From Manis javanica (Eukaryota; Chordata; Mammalia; Pholidota; Manidae): a stretch of 64,000 nucleotides of DNA. This document shows positions 44,880-57,360 of the stretch, one piece after another. Within the stretch, counting starts at the first letter, position 1, and the number at the start of each line of letters is the position of its first letter. The notes below the pieces were generated by a model. The model was not told where the DNA came from. It worked only from the letters and a program-made list of their open reading frames with translations, and did not search any database. The DNA is taken from positions 76,673,501 through 76,737,500 of the forward strand of contig NC_133159.1 in the NCBI RefSeq assembly GCF_040802235.1, written 5' to 3'. The position numbers were made by a program, and so were the translations under genes.

Positions 44880-47055
44880 GCACTGTGTTGCCTACATTGT
44901 GATGGCAGAAAGATGAGTTGGAATGCATATGGCCACTGTGATTGTAGACCTGCACTAGGGTAATGTTGAAGTAAGTGAAAAGTCCCAGACATATTTAGAT
45001 AGAACAATGAAAGATCATTCTTCACAAGTAGATGTCCATAGGCCTGGGTAATTGGGACAATGGTGATGCCATTGATCAAAGTGGGAGAATCAGGAAAGTT
45101 GCTAGTTGGGGATAGGTGGATAGCTGTCCATTCAACTTGTATCTCAGCCTAGTCCCTGGGAGTTTCATGAAAGGAATGTGGTCAATGACTTTGTTCAGCA
45201 TGGCACAAAACAGTATTTAATAAGCCAAACCAGGGTTTTCATGTAGGGAACCTGCTATTGCTTACCATTTCTTTTCTATTAGCAATGACTGCTCTGAAGA
45301 AAACTTGGAAAGAAGATTCTCTATTAGTATGATTTCCAAGACAGGCATTTGTACAGGACTCTGTGGCACACTTGACCACAGCTCCAATGGAGAGGCAATT
45401 ACTTATCCTTACATTTTCAATAGAATCTGGGCTACAAGGAGCCAGAAGTCAGGGTGATGGAGGTGTTTTTACCCAACCTCATGCTTCTAGTTTTTGTAAC
45501 ACCTTTCAGCCTAATGGGCGTTCACCTATACTAAATAATTCCAAGTGCTAACCCCAAAGCAGATTCTCATAGCCTATTAGCTTTAGCAGTTGCCAGCCAA
45601 ACAAAATAGCAAATTTCCCATGTAGAATGATTTAGTGCAGCATGCCTAGGATAAATAAATAATGAAGGCATTTGTTTATGCCTACACGCAACATTCCTCG
45701 TAGGCAAAAGGAGAAGAAAACATTCTAAACCTGAGAAGGCAGCTGGTGCAGGCTCATCAAAAATATGCATTTTCTTTTGTAGTCAAAGAGTGTGAGTTTG
45801 CTCTGCTTCACCTCCCGGCCTGGGCTCCTCTGATATCCATGTCATTTAAATGAGAAAGTCATTCTAGGGAGTCATCACATTTCAAAGAAGTGACCCCTTT
45901 TGGATGTTGAAAGGATCCCCAGTGTTTGGGTTCACTCCTGGGCGATGTGGTGTCATAGAGTTCTTTCCATGTCGTCCAGAGAAATAGATCTTGGAAAGTC
46001 TAAACAGAAGTTGTTTACCTTGTCTTTTGCTTGTTGTGCAAATGGGCCTCAGCTCTGGAGAGGAAACAAGCACATTTCAAGCTCAGTCTAAGCCAAAACT
46101 CACTACTGCTGTCAGTCAAACCCTGCCCAAATACAAGGAGTTTTTATTAATTCTTGGAGTTGCCTGACTTCCACTGTGAACTTTGTGGCTAAGACATCCT
46201 TGGCATCCTCTGAATTGACCCCAAGCTAGTCAGACTCAGCCTCAAAGGGCAACTTGGTACTCTGTGTTTTTTCTCCTGAGGAACTGGTTCCTCTTGAGTT
46301 TCCTCATTTGTGCCTCATCCTCCAAGAAAGGAACTCTTGCTCCTCTTGGAAACAGAGTCACTCAAGCAAATTTGCTGGTCACAGAATCAGATTTCAGGCT
46401 GCATCCAGACATGGATTTCCAGTCAGTTCTGAACTTCACACATCTTTACTCTGTCCTAGAGCCACTACTTTCCTAACATCCCCACTAGCCCATGGTGGAT
46501 GAGGTTTGCTGGGGAAAGTCCCTCCACAGTCACTCTCCAGACAACCCAATTAAAGAAGACCCCTTAGTCATCCTCTGGTAACTGGCTCCTGTCTTTGTGG
46601 CACAGAGCTTTCTGTACTTTCTCAACAGCTCAACTGCTTTCTCTCCCTTTTTCCTGCCAAATTAGGTTTAAAAAGAGGGTGCCTGATTCCTGGATCCTAG
46701 GAAAGTGTTAAATATCTCTGCTGCTAAGAACACAGCTAGGGACATTAACACCTACCTTCTGGCTCAAGAGTGGGTGTTAATGTTCTTGCTACCAGGACAT
46801 CTCTCACCCAGGGCTCTTTATGAAGTCAGCACTCAGCTAGTGCCTAGGCCAGGGAAAGCAAGTCAAACCAGACTGGCCTCCTGACAGTGACAAGCCTCAG
46901 TTGGTGAGCAGTAAGCTAACAACTCCATCTTTTAATCACTTCTAAAGACAGTTCCAAAGGCTGAGAATATACAGGTCATGGAAAACATTACTTTTAATAG
47001 GAGTACATGTGCATTCCATCTTTAATTTACCAAAGCAATTTCATGTAACTTTTAC
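44880..47055. other. No recognised element
   Basis: Unique DNA. 45,560-45,780 is AT-rich and lacks repeats. A short hairpin (11-bp arms 46,742-46,752 and 46,773-46,783, 20-nt loop) is present. No coding support. Confidence 0.4.
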
Positions 47056-47059
47056 TGAA

Positions 47060-47360
47060 GTTTTACTTAACATACATTAATTCTTACCAGAACCCCAAAG
47101 AGGCAGGTATTGTTACTGTCATTTTACAGATGACTTCACAGGCTCACAGAGGATAAAAAGTGGGCCCCTGATGCACTGATTTTTATTTGGCTACCAAGTC
47201 CTTGCCCTTAACAAATAGCCTTGTGAAAGTGCCAGGGAAGATGCTATTTTGTAGATCAAAAACTGGAAGTCTTTTGACCAGAGTAAAAAGTAGAAGACTC
47301 AAGCCCAAATCCAACTGAGTCCCAAATTAGTGTACTTTCTCCCACACCGTACTGTGGATG
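47060..47360 (-). repeat. MIR SINE (antisense)
   Basis: 'attcttaccagaaccccaaa', 'gaggcaggtattgttactgt' and 'cattttacagatgacttcac' are clear reverse MIR. The head region is diverged. Confidence 0.7.
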
Positions 47361-47404
47361 ATCACTATCACAGCATGGCACTAACAACACTTTCTCCAAG
47401 GCCC

Positions 47405-47650
47405 CACCATTCATTTATTCTTTCAGATAACATATGTCTACTGAGCTCTTACTCTGAGTCAAGCAATGCATTGGGTGTAAAAGATTTAAAAAATAAAAGA
47501 ATCAGGTAGAGATCTTGCCCTCAAGTTGCCTACATCCAACAGAGGGGATAAGCAGGCACAAAGGCAGTTCTAATATAGGTTAAAGAAGAAATTGTTGCTG
47601 TTTCAAAGGTAGAAATGATGGTAAATAAAGTTTGAAAGGGGTTGAGATTC
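47405..47650 (+). repeat. Ancient mammalian repeat fragment
   Basis: 'atgtctactgagctcttact', 'tagagatcttgccctcaagt' and 'tgcctacatccaacagaggg' match the signature layout of the old repeat noted near 4.9, 19.3 and 56.3 kb. Confidence 0.5.
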
Positions 47651-50600
47651 ATCATCCCCAAGAAAGATAAATGATTGTCTGAGTATGTGGAAGGGACCTA
47701 TTCACTAAGCTAATCTCTAAACTTCAGCAACTTACTGAGGATTTCTAAGTCTACAAAATCCTAATAATTTGAAAACAAAGGAAGAGAAGCCTGCAAATGC
47801 AAATGCAATTTTGGTCAAACTAGTTATACCCAAGGTAATCAAATAGTTGATGAAGGAAGGTTTCTTCCTACAGAAATAGTCTAGCTAAAAAACAGGAATG
47901 AAATGATAGAATTGTCACCATTTTACAATAAAATAATGCATTTAAGCTATGATAATCAACAGTTGCTAACGTTACAAAAGGAGATTATGTGCCTCCTAAG
48001 AGAAGAATACACCTCCACCTATGAAGCAGTCTTGTCAAAAATCCAAATCTGAATTTAATTGAGATTTTAAATCTAATTAGTGGCTCACAGGAAATACAGG
48101 GGACAGAGGAATATGGTAAATGTTACAAGGATGCAATTAACAATATCCAGTGTGTGGGAAACTCTATAAGACAAATGAATGGATTTCTATTAACAAATTA
48201 CAGTAGGGAAAAAGAGTGGGAACAGAAGCCCATAGATTAAGAGATTTAAGAGATATACCATTCAAGTAATAGGTGAACATTCTTTGGATCCTGATTAACA
48301 AAATGAAATGTTAAACAAAAAAATCAAATAAACCTAACACACACAAAAAGTTATAAGATAATCAGAGAAATCTGAACAGTCTTGTTAGATGATGCTTTTA
48401 AGGAACTGTTAAATTCTTTTAGGTATAAAAATAGTATTGTGGTTATCTTTTTAAAAACGGACCTTATCTTTTAAAGATACATATTGCAAAAATTGTAGAT
48501 TGACTAGCCCTTGTTGTGTATGGGCTATGAGCCCTTGGACATGATGCCTGTCTAAACATACTGCCAACTCCTGATCATTTAGAATGATCTATTACATGGT
48601 CATTAAAAACACAATAAGCCAACCATCCAACAAAACTTCTAACTTATCTTTTTGCCATGCCTTAGATTTTAAAGTACATGGGAAAGGGAGGGGTTATGTG
48701 AAGTTAGATCTTTCTTAGGATATTTTTAAATGGTTGTATGCAAACTTTTGCATTTAATTGCATATCTGTAATTTCCAGTAATCTAATAAAAGTAATAATA
48801 TTCATTTTCTAAAAACAAATATAGTAAGAACAATCATATATTTGTGCTTCAGGAAAACTTGCTACTTTGGGGAAAAAACTATCTTTATAGTGAAAAAAAT
48901 CCCGTTATAAGATAGTAGGGAGCTTCAGTTTGAGTTTGCCTGTAGTTTCAGTTTAGAATCTTATGTATTGGATTTTCCTTAAGTGGGGCTCACCTGTAGA
49001 TTCCTCAGGGAGCAAGTCCATCCATGCACTTGCCACCTGGCATCCCACTCCAGGAGACCAGAGGGTTCTTGATATCACTTTCAATTCCTTCAGATGTATC
49101 TCTGGAGTTTTTTAATTGAAAACCTCCCAGTCTCTTCTATTCGCCCTGTGGCTCTGCTACAGGCCCTGGCAGAGCAGGATCTTTTAGAGAGACCCCTTAA
49201 TTTGGAATGAAACCCCCCAGCCAACAGCAAGTGCTCACAGGACAATAGAACTACAGCACTTCACTGCAATGCACTTTGCATCCTTGAGCACTCAAGGGGG
49301 TAACCTTAATGAGCACAAAATATTCATCTCTAATAAGAACATGCTGTCATAATCACCCTCCATGTGATAAATAGCCTAGAGGTTTTCTCTTTGTTAGGTT
49401 AATGCTTTTCCACAAGATAATTTAACCAATTCTCTAAAAAATAATCACACGTTATCAAGCCCCAATATAATAATATGGTGGTTTTTTTAATGTTTTGAAT
49501 CTTGCCTTAAATAAATCTCATCCAAATAAATGCTCCCTTTTTAAGCTGGCACTAACGTTAGTGTTGTTCATTGTAATCAGGCTCCCAGTTGGCTAACTCC
49601 TCATCTAACAGTATGTCTTCTGATTTCATTTGAGCAAAATTTATCATCCACAAGCAAAGACAGAAAATGTGTGAATGTCTAAAGCTTATGTAAATTAAGA
49701 GGCCATGCACGCTGGTCCTAAAAATAGTAGATAATTATAGGCATTTCTTCCCCATACAATAATTATAGGACTCCTGTCATCTTTTCTATTCTCTTTAAGG
49801 TCACAGTAGTATTATACAAAATTTACAGTATATTACAAGTTAAAAACACAATAATTAGCAACTGTGCATCTTCGGCACCAGTGATGAATGTTCACAGTAA
49901 AAGTTTAAAAGAAAGAGCATTATTTGTTTTATGTGGACAGTGCACACTTAAATTTAATCATCAACTCCTGCTACCCAATAGGCAATATTCTCTCACTATT
50001 ATAATGCTATTTACCAAGTTCATAGTACACCCTTGGGCTGAATTCATCCTTAACAAAGAGACAGGAAGCCAAATCTCTCACCATCATCTCAACCAGGTGC
50101 ACCATATTATTTTAAATTTAATAATTCTGTTGAACATATTGAATGATAATGAGCAAGCTTAGAGAAAGTGCCAAGGATTATTTTGACCATTATGATCAAC
50201 ATCTGATTTAGGGGAAAAAATCCTCTCACTAAATAATGTGAGTAGTTTGGAGGTTTGCTTATTTAATACACAATGGAAGTTGTTTTCCCCATGCTTGTTT
50301 ATATCATTCATTGAGGGGAGGGAAAAGCTATAGATATTATGCTTCATTAGAAAAAAAGTATTTTAACAAAAAAAGAAGGTTTATCCTTAGCTCTTAACTA
50401 TCCACACTAATTGGAACAAAGAGGCACAGATAATACAAAATGACAGAATAGAACTATCATTTCTATTTTGCTTAAGGACACAGTCAGACAACCATGCACC
50501 CTCACTTTAGCCTTTCCCAGCTCTGTCATGCTGTCAAAAGTGGTTTAGGAAGGATGAGGATTCAACAAAAATGGGGCAAGAGAAGTTTCTAGAAGCCCAG

Positions 50601-50890
50601 AATCCCCTATCATAAAACCCACTTGTGGTTGCCTCTGTCATTTGGTTTGCTCAGCTGCTTCATGTCTCTGACTACAATGGCTCCTTTTCTCACCTACCAT
50701 ACTGGTGTCCAAGATGGTTACTGCAAACATCAATGCTCATCTCTAGGGCTGTGCTGCCTCAAAAACAGCTTACACCCACAGACCAGCATCCCAGGGGAAC
50801 TGAGAAATAATCAGAGCAACCATTCTGTTTGGTGTAAGAAACTGACTGAGTGACCATCTCAGCCATTCCCCTCCTGTTTCCATAGCTGAG
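47651..50890. other. Repeat-poor AT-rich block, candidate conserved non-coding DNA
   Basis: More than 3 kb with no recognised interspersed repeat. 49,280-49,760 is particularly even in texture, with TAAT-type cores and a perfect 14-bp palindrome at 49,550-49,563. Short frames are unsupported. Confidence 0.3.
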
Positions 50891-50894
50891 AGCA

Positions 50895-51092
50895 GAATAG
50901 TATGCACAGAAATTAAGAGCCAGAACTTCTTGGTTCAAATCCCAGTGCTACTCTTCATTAGCTCTATGAGCTTAGATGTAACCTTTCTATGCCTCAGTTT
51001 TTGCATCTATAAAATAAGAAAGCAATAGTACTGAGCATTAAAAGAATATATGTTTTAAGTAAGATATATACATAAGCATTATGTGATTAAGT
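50895..51092 (+). repeat. MIR SINE
   Basis: 'ttaagagccagaacttcttg', 'gttcaaatcccagtgctact', 'tctatgcctcagtttttgca' and 'tctataaaataagaaagcaa' follow sense MIR. Confidence 0.8.
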
Positions 51093-51480
51093 GTTCTCTG
51101 GCCACTGAGAGTTGCTGTGACAAGTGAATAGACTTCAAAAATAATGTAAAATATGACATTTGATTAAGAGCACAAGTTTTGGGATCAAGTAAGTCAACAA
51201 CACATAAATCTCTGTCTTCGGCCAGGACATCTGTTCTGAGCTGTAGGCTGGCTGGTCCATCCAGCTGCCTAATTGACGTCTCCCCTTGGATGTTCTCAGG
51301 CCCAGCAAGCACAGCTGAATTCATTATCTTCCTCCATGAAACTGCTTCTCTTGTTCTCCACCTCAATGAGTAATGCCATCAAAAGAGTGAATCCTTCACC
51401 CTCATCTCCTTAAACCCTGATTTCCAATCCACTAAAAAGAGAAAAGACTTTCGCTGGTGTGGATAAAATGAGAGTTCCTG
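51093..51480. other. No recognised element
   Basis: Unique DNA immediately 5' of the LTR-like element. Confidence 0.4.
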
Positions 51481-51651
51481 TGGCCAGGATTCTCACCTGG
51501 CTGTGTTGACTAGCTCACTGCACACCTGTGGGCAAAACATGGCTGCTGACTCTAATAAAAGAGCTCCGCCCAGTGCTCTGGGCACGACACAGTGGCAGGG
51601 CCGCAAGGCTGCAGGAGAGCAGAGCAGAGGCTGGAGTGGTGGCAGTGCCGA

Positions 51652-51778
51652 GGACAGAGGCCCAGAGGACGGCTGTGGGGGATGGCTGTGTGGACAGAGG
51701 GGCCCAGAGGACGGCTGTGAGGACAGAGGGGCCCAGAGGACGGCTGTGCAGACAGAGGAGCCCAGAGGCAGAGACTGG
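51652..51778 (+). repeat. 29-bp minisatellite within LTR-like element
   Basis: Units beginning 'ggacagaggggcccag' repeat. Copy 1 is 51,652-51,691 with an 11-bp internal gain. Copies 2 and 3 (51,692-51,720 and 51,721-51,749) are identical except for the last base. Copy 4 (51,750-51,778) is diverged. It lies in the presumed transcribed R region. Confidence 0.95.
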
Positions 51779-51839
51779 CTTGCTGCATGCAGACTCGCTC
51801 TGAGTAAATGGGATTTTAGTGACTGACCTGCCACCTGGA

Positions 51840-51845
51840 AATAAA
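51840..51845 (+). promoter_or_regulatory. Polyadenylation signal of LTR-like element
   Basis: The canonical hexamer AATAAA lies about 285 bp after the TATA-like box and before a T-rich stretch, as in retroviral LTRs. Use is not shown. Confidence 0.5.
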
Positions 51846-52059
51846 GTTGAGTATAACCCTTTCACCCCAAGAACGTTTTGCTGTCAATTTCTTTGGTCAC
51901 ACTGAATCCATAGCAAACTTGCCTGGGGCTGAAACCCATTGGCAAGACTGCTGGGTCCCAGCATACATTCCTCCCTTCCCCTTTCTCAATAGTCTTCATT
52001 TCCATTCGGTGAACCATGTGGCTCCAAGAAAATTGATCCCACAGGTCTAGAAGCGGAGC

Positions 52060-52455
52060 TCGTGATTTAGGCTAAGTCATTCAGAGCATTCCATCATCCT
52101 AGCCTCACTAGCTGGTTCAGAAATCAGCATGAGATATAAATTGGCCCAATTGGAGTGAGACTTGAGATATTTGCTGGGAATGCTGGAACAAAGATACTCT
52201 CTTTTTCAAGTAGAATGTAAAGGAAGAAGCATGTAGCCTCGGAGCCACTGGCAGCTACCTTGGGAGCACAAGGGTAGTCCCTGTGTGATCAAGTGTATAT
52301 GGCAGAAAGGAAAACAGAGTCAAACAGAAACCAGCCCCCTAGAGATTTCATTGAGCTTTGCCTGAACCCAGTCCTATCTCCACATATTACACTTACATAA
52401 ACCAATAAATTCCCCCTAAGACAGTTTCTGTTACTTGAATTTGAAAGCATTTAAA
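52060..52455 (+). repeat. Ancient mammalian interspersed repeat
   Basis: 'agctggttcagaaatcagca', 'attggcccaattggagtgag', 'tttgctgggaatgctggaac', 'acataaaccaataaattccc' and 'cagtttctgttacttgaatt' match, in order, a familiar ancient repeat ending '...ccaataaattccc...gtttctgtcacttgcaa'. I cannot give its family with confidence. Confidence 0.55.
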
Positions 52456-52479
52456 ACATTCAATCTAAAGGTTTACCTT

Positions 52480-53175
52480 CTACATATCTCTCTTCTTTCT
52501 ATCTTTTCTACCACCACTACCTCAACTACTATTATTTCATATCTGGACTATTGCAATAGCCTCCTAATTAGTTTTCCTCCCTCTTGGGTTGTTCTCCTTC
52601 CCACTCTATTCTCCACAAGTAGTCAGCAGGATCTTTTTTAAAAATTCAAATGTGATTAAATCATTTATCAGCTTAAAATCCTTTAATGACTTATTGAGAT
52701 TAGGATAAAGTCCGTATTCCTAATAAAGCCAACTAGGGACTCTGTGATTTGGCCCCTCACCTTCCTCAACATCCTCATCTTATGTCAGTCCCCCTTAGTC
52801 TTTAAAATCCAAGCACAGGTACCTTTTTGCAGCTACTTGAAGACACACCATGTTCTTTTCTGCCTCTGGTCTTCTGTACATGCTGTTGTCTGTATAGGAC
52901 ACCTCTTCCCCAGCCAGTGACCATGCACCCCACAAACACTCTTTTGCCTACCTCACCCTTTGGATCTCAATTGTATTCCTCCCAGAAGTGTCCAAGTCCC
53001 CCTGTCACATGTCCCAAACGTCCTCTGCGACTCTCCTTCCTAGCATCCTCATCGTTTTGATTACTTATTTAACTGTCTGCTTCCCCCACATCCATCTTCC
53101 TTAAGGGTGTATCATCACTATCTACCCCAGGATAGGCCGGGAACATAGCAAGTACTCAATGGGTTAATAATTGAG
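52480..53175 (+). repeat. LINE-2 fragment with 3' end
   Basis: A long, well-ordered L2: 'ctggactattgcaatagcct', 'cagcaggatcttttttaaaa', 'ttaggataaagtccgtattc', 'tctgtgatttggcccctcac', 'tctggtcttctgtacatgct', ending 'gaacatagcaagtactcaat'. This is the 3' part of former ORF2 plus the 3' UTR. Confidence 0.9.
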
Positions 53176-53189
53176 ATACATACAAATTT

Positions 53190-53345
53190 TGTCTATGTCA
53201 CTTTTTAGCTTTATAACCCTGGGCAAGCTACTTAACTTCCTTGAGCTTCTGTTTTTTTATCTTGAAAAAATACAAATGATAATACTCACTCACAAGGCTA
53301 TTTAAGGATTAAATCTGGGCACATAGCAAGTGGTTAACAAGCCTC
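53190..53345 (+). repeat. MIR SINE
   Basis: 'tataaccctgggcaagctac', 'ttaacttccttgagcttctg' and 'caaggctatttaaggattaa' follow sense MIR. Confidence 0.8.
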
Positions 53346-53730
53346 TGGTAAGGAGGCTATCCCAAGTCAAGAAGCTCCTTAAGTCTCAGGAAGTGAAAAG
53401 GTACTCAGGTGCTTTATAAAAGAATCTAATCTTCTAATAAAACTGAAGTGAGACTGTGAGGTTCCACTGTGAGAGGCTCCTTGAAAAGACCCCAAGGACA
53501 ATGGTGGCCCTTTCCCAAAACACTAGGTGGATACTTCAGGAGAATTCTAATTGGTGAACCATCATGCTTATGCTTTCAAATAAATGACAAGAATGATTAG
53601 TCCCTGTTCTTTGTGATGTCGCTTCAAACTGTGAAGGCACTGGGGGACCCTTACCCAATTTTAAAATCATCAACTAATGCCCCATGGATTGTCCCTGTGT
53701 ATTTAACTATATGAATGATATCTTGCCCAA
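53346..53730. other. No recognised element
   Basis: Unique DNA. Confidence 0.4.
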
Positions 53731-53734
53731 TATT

Positions 53735-53850
53735 GAGCACTGCATTAAGAAATGTATCTGTATGGCCTTGGTTCATTCAATCCTGAAACTATAAGGTAGG
53801 TCTCCTTATTTACATTTTAGGCATGAAGAAACCGAGGCCTCTATTCTGAC
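53735..53850 (-). repeat. MIR SINE (antisense, partial)
   Basis: 'attgagcactgcattaagaa', 'cctgaaactataaggtaggt' and 'ggcatgaagaaaccgaggcc' are reverse MIR. Confidence 0.65.
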
Positions 53851-56160
53851 TTCAACATTTAATTTCTTTACAGCTTTCCTAATTCTTTATAGCTTTCCTC
53901 TCACAGGTTTCCTAGTTTTCCTAGATTTTCTACTTCCTTGTTCATTTATCATCCTCACCAAATTATAAGTTCCTTGTTTGTTTTGAACACATGTTCACAA
54001 AAGCCCAGATTAGTAGCTGTTACATATTTGTTTGTAGTTAATATTTATTTGTTGAATAATGAGTGAATGGAAACCTCGCTTTGATAGAGCAAAGAGATGA
54101 GAATTTGGTATTTGAAATAAAGCAATGCACAGATTAGACTAAACATTCAGAAAGACTTAGCTTTCTCTGTAGCCTATTCAGTATTTCAATATCTGGGAAC
54201 CAATTGGGAATATGCCAACGGCCCATTAAAGAGTCAGTGTTCAATGTGTAAAGACCTGCTTTCCCTCAACTCCTGAATGGCTGTTTGGTTTCTGCAGAGC
54301 ATGCTATGTGGAGCCACAGGGCCCTCATTTGTATTAGAAGTAAGAGCCAGTTCTAAACTCCACTTGGATGCAACAAATGTGTTCTTTTGACTTAATGATA
54401 TAACATTTTATCAGCCACATAAAAAATGAAATATATGTATTCATTTGCTATTTTGACATGCCTGCTAGAGCTATGTCAGCTGCTAACTGGTGATCCTTTT
54501 TTGACACCCTCCCCCAAGAGTATTTCATATATAAACATACTCTATTTGAACAAGACCAATGACAGCAAAATCGCTTGCTTCTCTCTAAAAAGACTCTAAT
54601 AATGTGCATCAAGGGAGAGACGCATGGTCTAACAGAATTTTTTTCCCCAGTGTAAACCGTAAAATCCATTTCAATAGCCAGAATAAAGTAGTTTAAAGTG
54701 CATCGTGGTTAATTATATCCAAAGAGTAATAATAAAATCAACTATTAAATTTTAGAACTTCTCCTTTAAAGTGTTAAATATTTGGCAACTGCAACGCACT
54801 TAAATTTCTCTCACAACAATGCTTTCCCTTACTTGGTTAGCCTATAAGAATGCTTATGCAAACTCAGTGCATTTCCTTTCAAGAAATATTTCAAATAAGC
54901 CCTTTGTTTCTGCCAAATGCCTTTGGTTTATTTAAAAACCATAGCTTGATAGGAACATTCACTTAACAGGAGGATATAACTGAGTCACAAATCCTCTATA
55001 ATAATTGATAGGACAAGACAAAAAAAATTGTAAAACCAAAACCAAAAGGTTCTTTGGGCCCTAATCCAGTGTTTGGGGCCTTGACTCAATTGCCTCTGTA
55101 GGTTTCAAGATTCAGGCATTTCCTGGCCTTTAAAACTTGGCCCTTGATAATGTCAGTCCACACCTAATGGAAGGGCAGTTGCTGTTCCCTGAAGCACACA
55201 TCTGTACTTGACCAGGATGAAAGAACTGGGTTCTGTAGAAATCCAGGAAACAGCGACTTGGGCTCCTAGCACAGATTATGTAGCTAGGAATCTGCTCCCT
55301 TCGGTAACTTCACACTCAGATATAAGGATTAAGCTGCCCAGTGGAAGAGAATTCAGAATGTAATCTTCCAAGGCTGAAGGCAGTGGCTTGCCAAAATTCA
55401 TCTACCCCTGTGTTATTTGTTTTGCTTTGATTTCCTATTTGAAAAGTTAACTGTCTCTCCAAATAATGTAGATGGTGAGCCCTCATTCCTAAAAAGGCAC
55501 TAAAATATGTAGGTCACATCAAAGCCAGCCTACTGGCTTTAAAAGAAACCTGGAGGAAAATGAAAAACTTACTGCTATCTTAAGGATAGGGGTTCTATTC
55601 TAGGGACATCTTGCCAAATAGCCTTAGAAAATAGTTGTGTTTATAAACTCACTGGATTATGGAATAGATATTAGACTGAATTTATATCACAAAAAAGTCC
55701 ACCTGGAAATTCCTCAGACAAACAGCAGAGGCCTCCAAGACCAGGGGAAACAGGACTGCTGTTCTGGATGGGATCTTCACAGCTACTGTGCATCTTTCCA
55801 GGGGGCCTCACTTACTTGCCTGCTCCTCCAAACCCAGATGCATATGAATGTTGGAGCACCCTAGTGAGAAAAACAAAGGCTGCCTCCTGCCCACCAGCTC
55901 CTGCACCTGTCCCTGCTGCACCCTCCAGACACTAGGCATGGGGTCTGAGAGGGTTTCCACAGGCAGAGAGTGGACATGGATGGCCCTTTTTAGGGTTTCC
56001 CTGTGGCCAGATGTTTAGCTAGGTGATCTAAAAAAGACTCATAGTTATAACCATGCTCTTGCTTTACAAAAAAAGTACCTGAGTTAATGCTATACCAAGA
56101 CAATTCTTGGGAAAAGGGAGAGGGAAGGGAATTTGGCCCTAAGCAGTCTCAGCCCAAATT
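53851..56160. other. Repeat-poor block, candidate conserved non-coding DNA
   Basis: Apart from a weak L2-like tail near 53,930-54,070, I see no repeats. 54,300-54,990 is AT-rich with TAAT cores and even base texture like conserved enhancers. 55,637-55,864 has an unsupported frame. Confidence 0.3.
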
Positions 56161-56164
56161 CTCA

Positions 56165-56740
56165 ATAACATTTATTAAGATCATAACAAATGCCTGGTGT
56201 GAAGATACAATGATAAATAAGATATAAATGGTCCTGTTTTCCAAGGTCTTGATCACCTGGTGGAGAGACACTCAAGTCCACAAATAAATGCCATTGAGGT
56301 GTGACAGGTGCCACAACAGAGTTAGATACAAGGAAGGAAATTGAAAGGGACTGATACTTCAATTTAGGAATTCATGAAGGTTTCATTGAGGAGAATTCAT
56401 TTAAATTGACCTTGAAAAAACATGATCAGGTAGACACAGGTTGGGATAGAGAGTGGTTCAAGGAAGAAACAAACCAGGCAAGGTATAGTGCAAAACATCT
56501 CAGTGATTATGGACCTAGAAGTGGTTCAGTATGGTTGGATTGAATCTGGTATGGGGGTGCCAATGTGCACATGTGGGGTTTTCTGTGAGATACCAGGTTT
56601 GGAAGGGGACAGACTGCAGGAGAACACAAAAAGCCTTGTATCCCAAGCAAAGTATTTGGACTTGATCCTGTAACTAGTGAGGTGTCATGAAGGACTTTAA
56701 GTAGATCAAGCTAGGCTTTAGAAGAATGATTAGTTAGGTC
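56165..56740 (+). repeat. Ancient mammalian repeat, long copy
   Basis: Fullest copy in the window of the old repeat with 'aatgataaataagatataaa', 'ggtcttgatcacctggtgg', 'aggtttcattgaggagaatt' and 'gaggtgtcatgaaggacttt'. The order matches the canonical 'gatgaacaagacagac ... gagcttacattc ... gaaggcctctctgagg' layout. Confidence 0.5.
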
Positions 56741-57360
56741 GCATACTGATGATTGGGTTGCCAGCAAACCTGGAGGTCGAGACCTCTTGGGGAGCTACTC
56801 ATTTATTCATCTACATATTTATTGAGCACTGATGATGTATACTAGGCACCTTGCAGAGGCACCTTGGGAGAACAATTAAATGATTATGCTGGTGGTGGGG
56901 ATTCAGGTGAGAGACATTTAGGAGCCTGCAGAGAACTTCTTGCAAGAGCAGTAGGATATGGGGCATCTACTAGGCTTGAGTGATTTCTGTTCTCTTCCTA
57001 TTTTCTGTTAGCATCCAGAGGCAAGTAATTCCCATCTGTCTTCATTTCAGCATGTAAAAAAGCTTGCTCTCAGAAAAATCTAATAAACCCTAAGGTTTAG
57101 GGGGTTACTTTCCCAGAAGCATCTGTCTCCAAGCAGTAATCAGAAGCCTTGAATCACGGGAAAATGTCCTGATGGTAAATTTCCAGAACTGGGTAAAAGG
57201 GTAGTTTTCAATCAGTAACTCAGCTCCACCTCTCAGGACAATCCTGGATTCTAGGCAAAGCAGGAACTAACTAGTTTGACGTTGGCACCTCCACTCCCTG
57301 GGCCCAAACTCCCAGGTCTCAGATTTCTTCTTTCTTGCCCGTCGTACTTCGTCTTGCTTA
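56741..57360. other. No recognised element
   Basis: A weak MIR- or L2-like piece begins near 56,795 ('attcatctacatatttattg'). The rest is unique. Confidence 0.35.

Larger units (their letters stand above)
51481..51940 (+). mobile_element. Solo LTR-like element with internal minisatellite
   Basis: This compact GC-rich, CpG-bearing block stands out from its AT-rich flanks. It has the order expected of a retroviral LTR: a TATA-like 'taataaaag' (51,553-51,561) followed by a GC-rich leader, a polyadenylation hexamer AATAAA (51,840-51,845), and a pyrimidine-rich U5-like end ('tgtcaatttctttggtcac'). No gag, pol or env sequence adjoins it, so it would be a solo LTR. Ends are not fixed. One TG...CA choice is 51,502-51,938 with weak ctggc/ttggc flanks. 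The subfamily is unknown; a gammaretrovirus-like (ERV1) LTR is my best guess. Confidence 0.55.

Noticed and set aside
51493..51865. Overlapping frames of 78-116 residues on both strands
   Set aside because: They arise from the GC-rich LTR-like element and its 29-bp minisatellite. Open frames on both strands over a tandem repeat are expected by chance.
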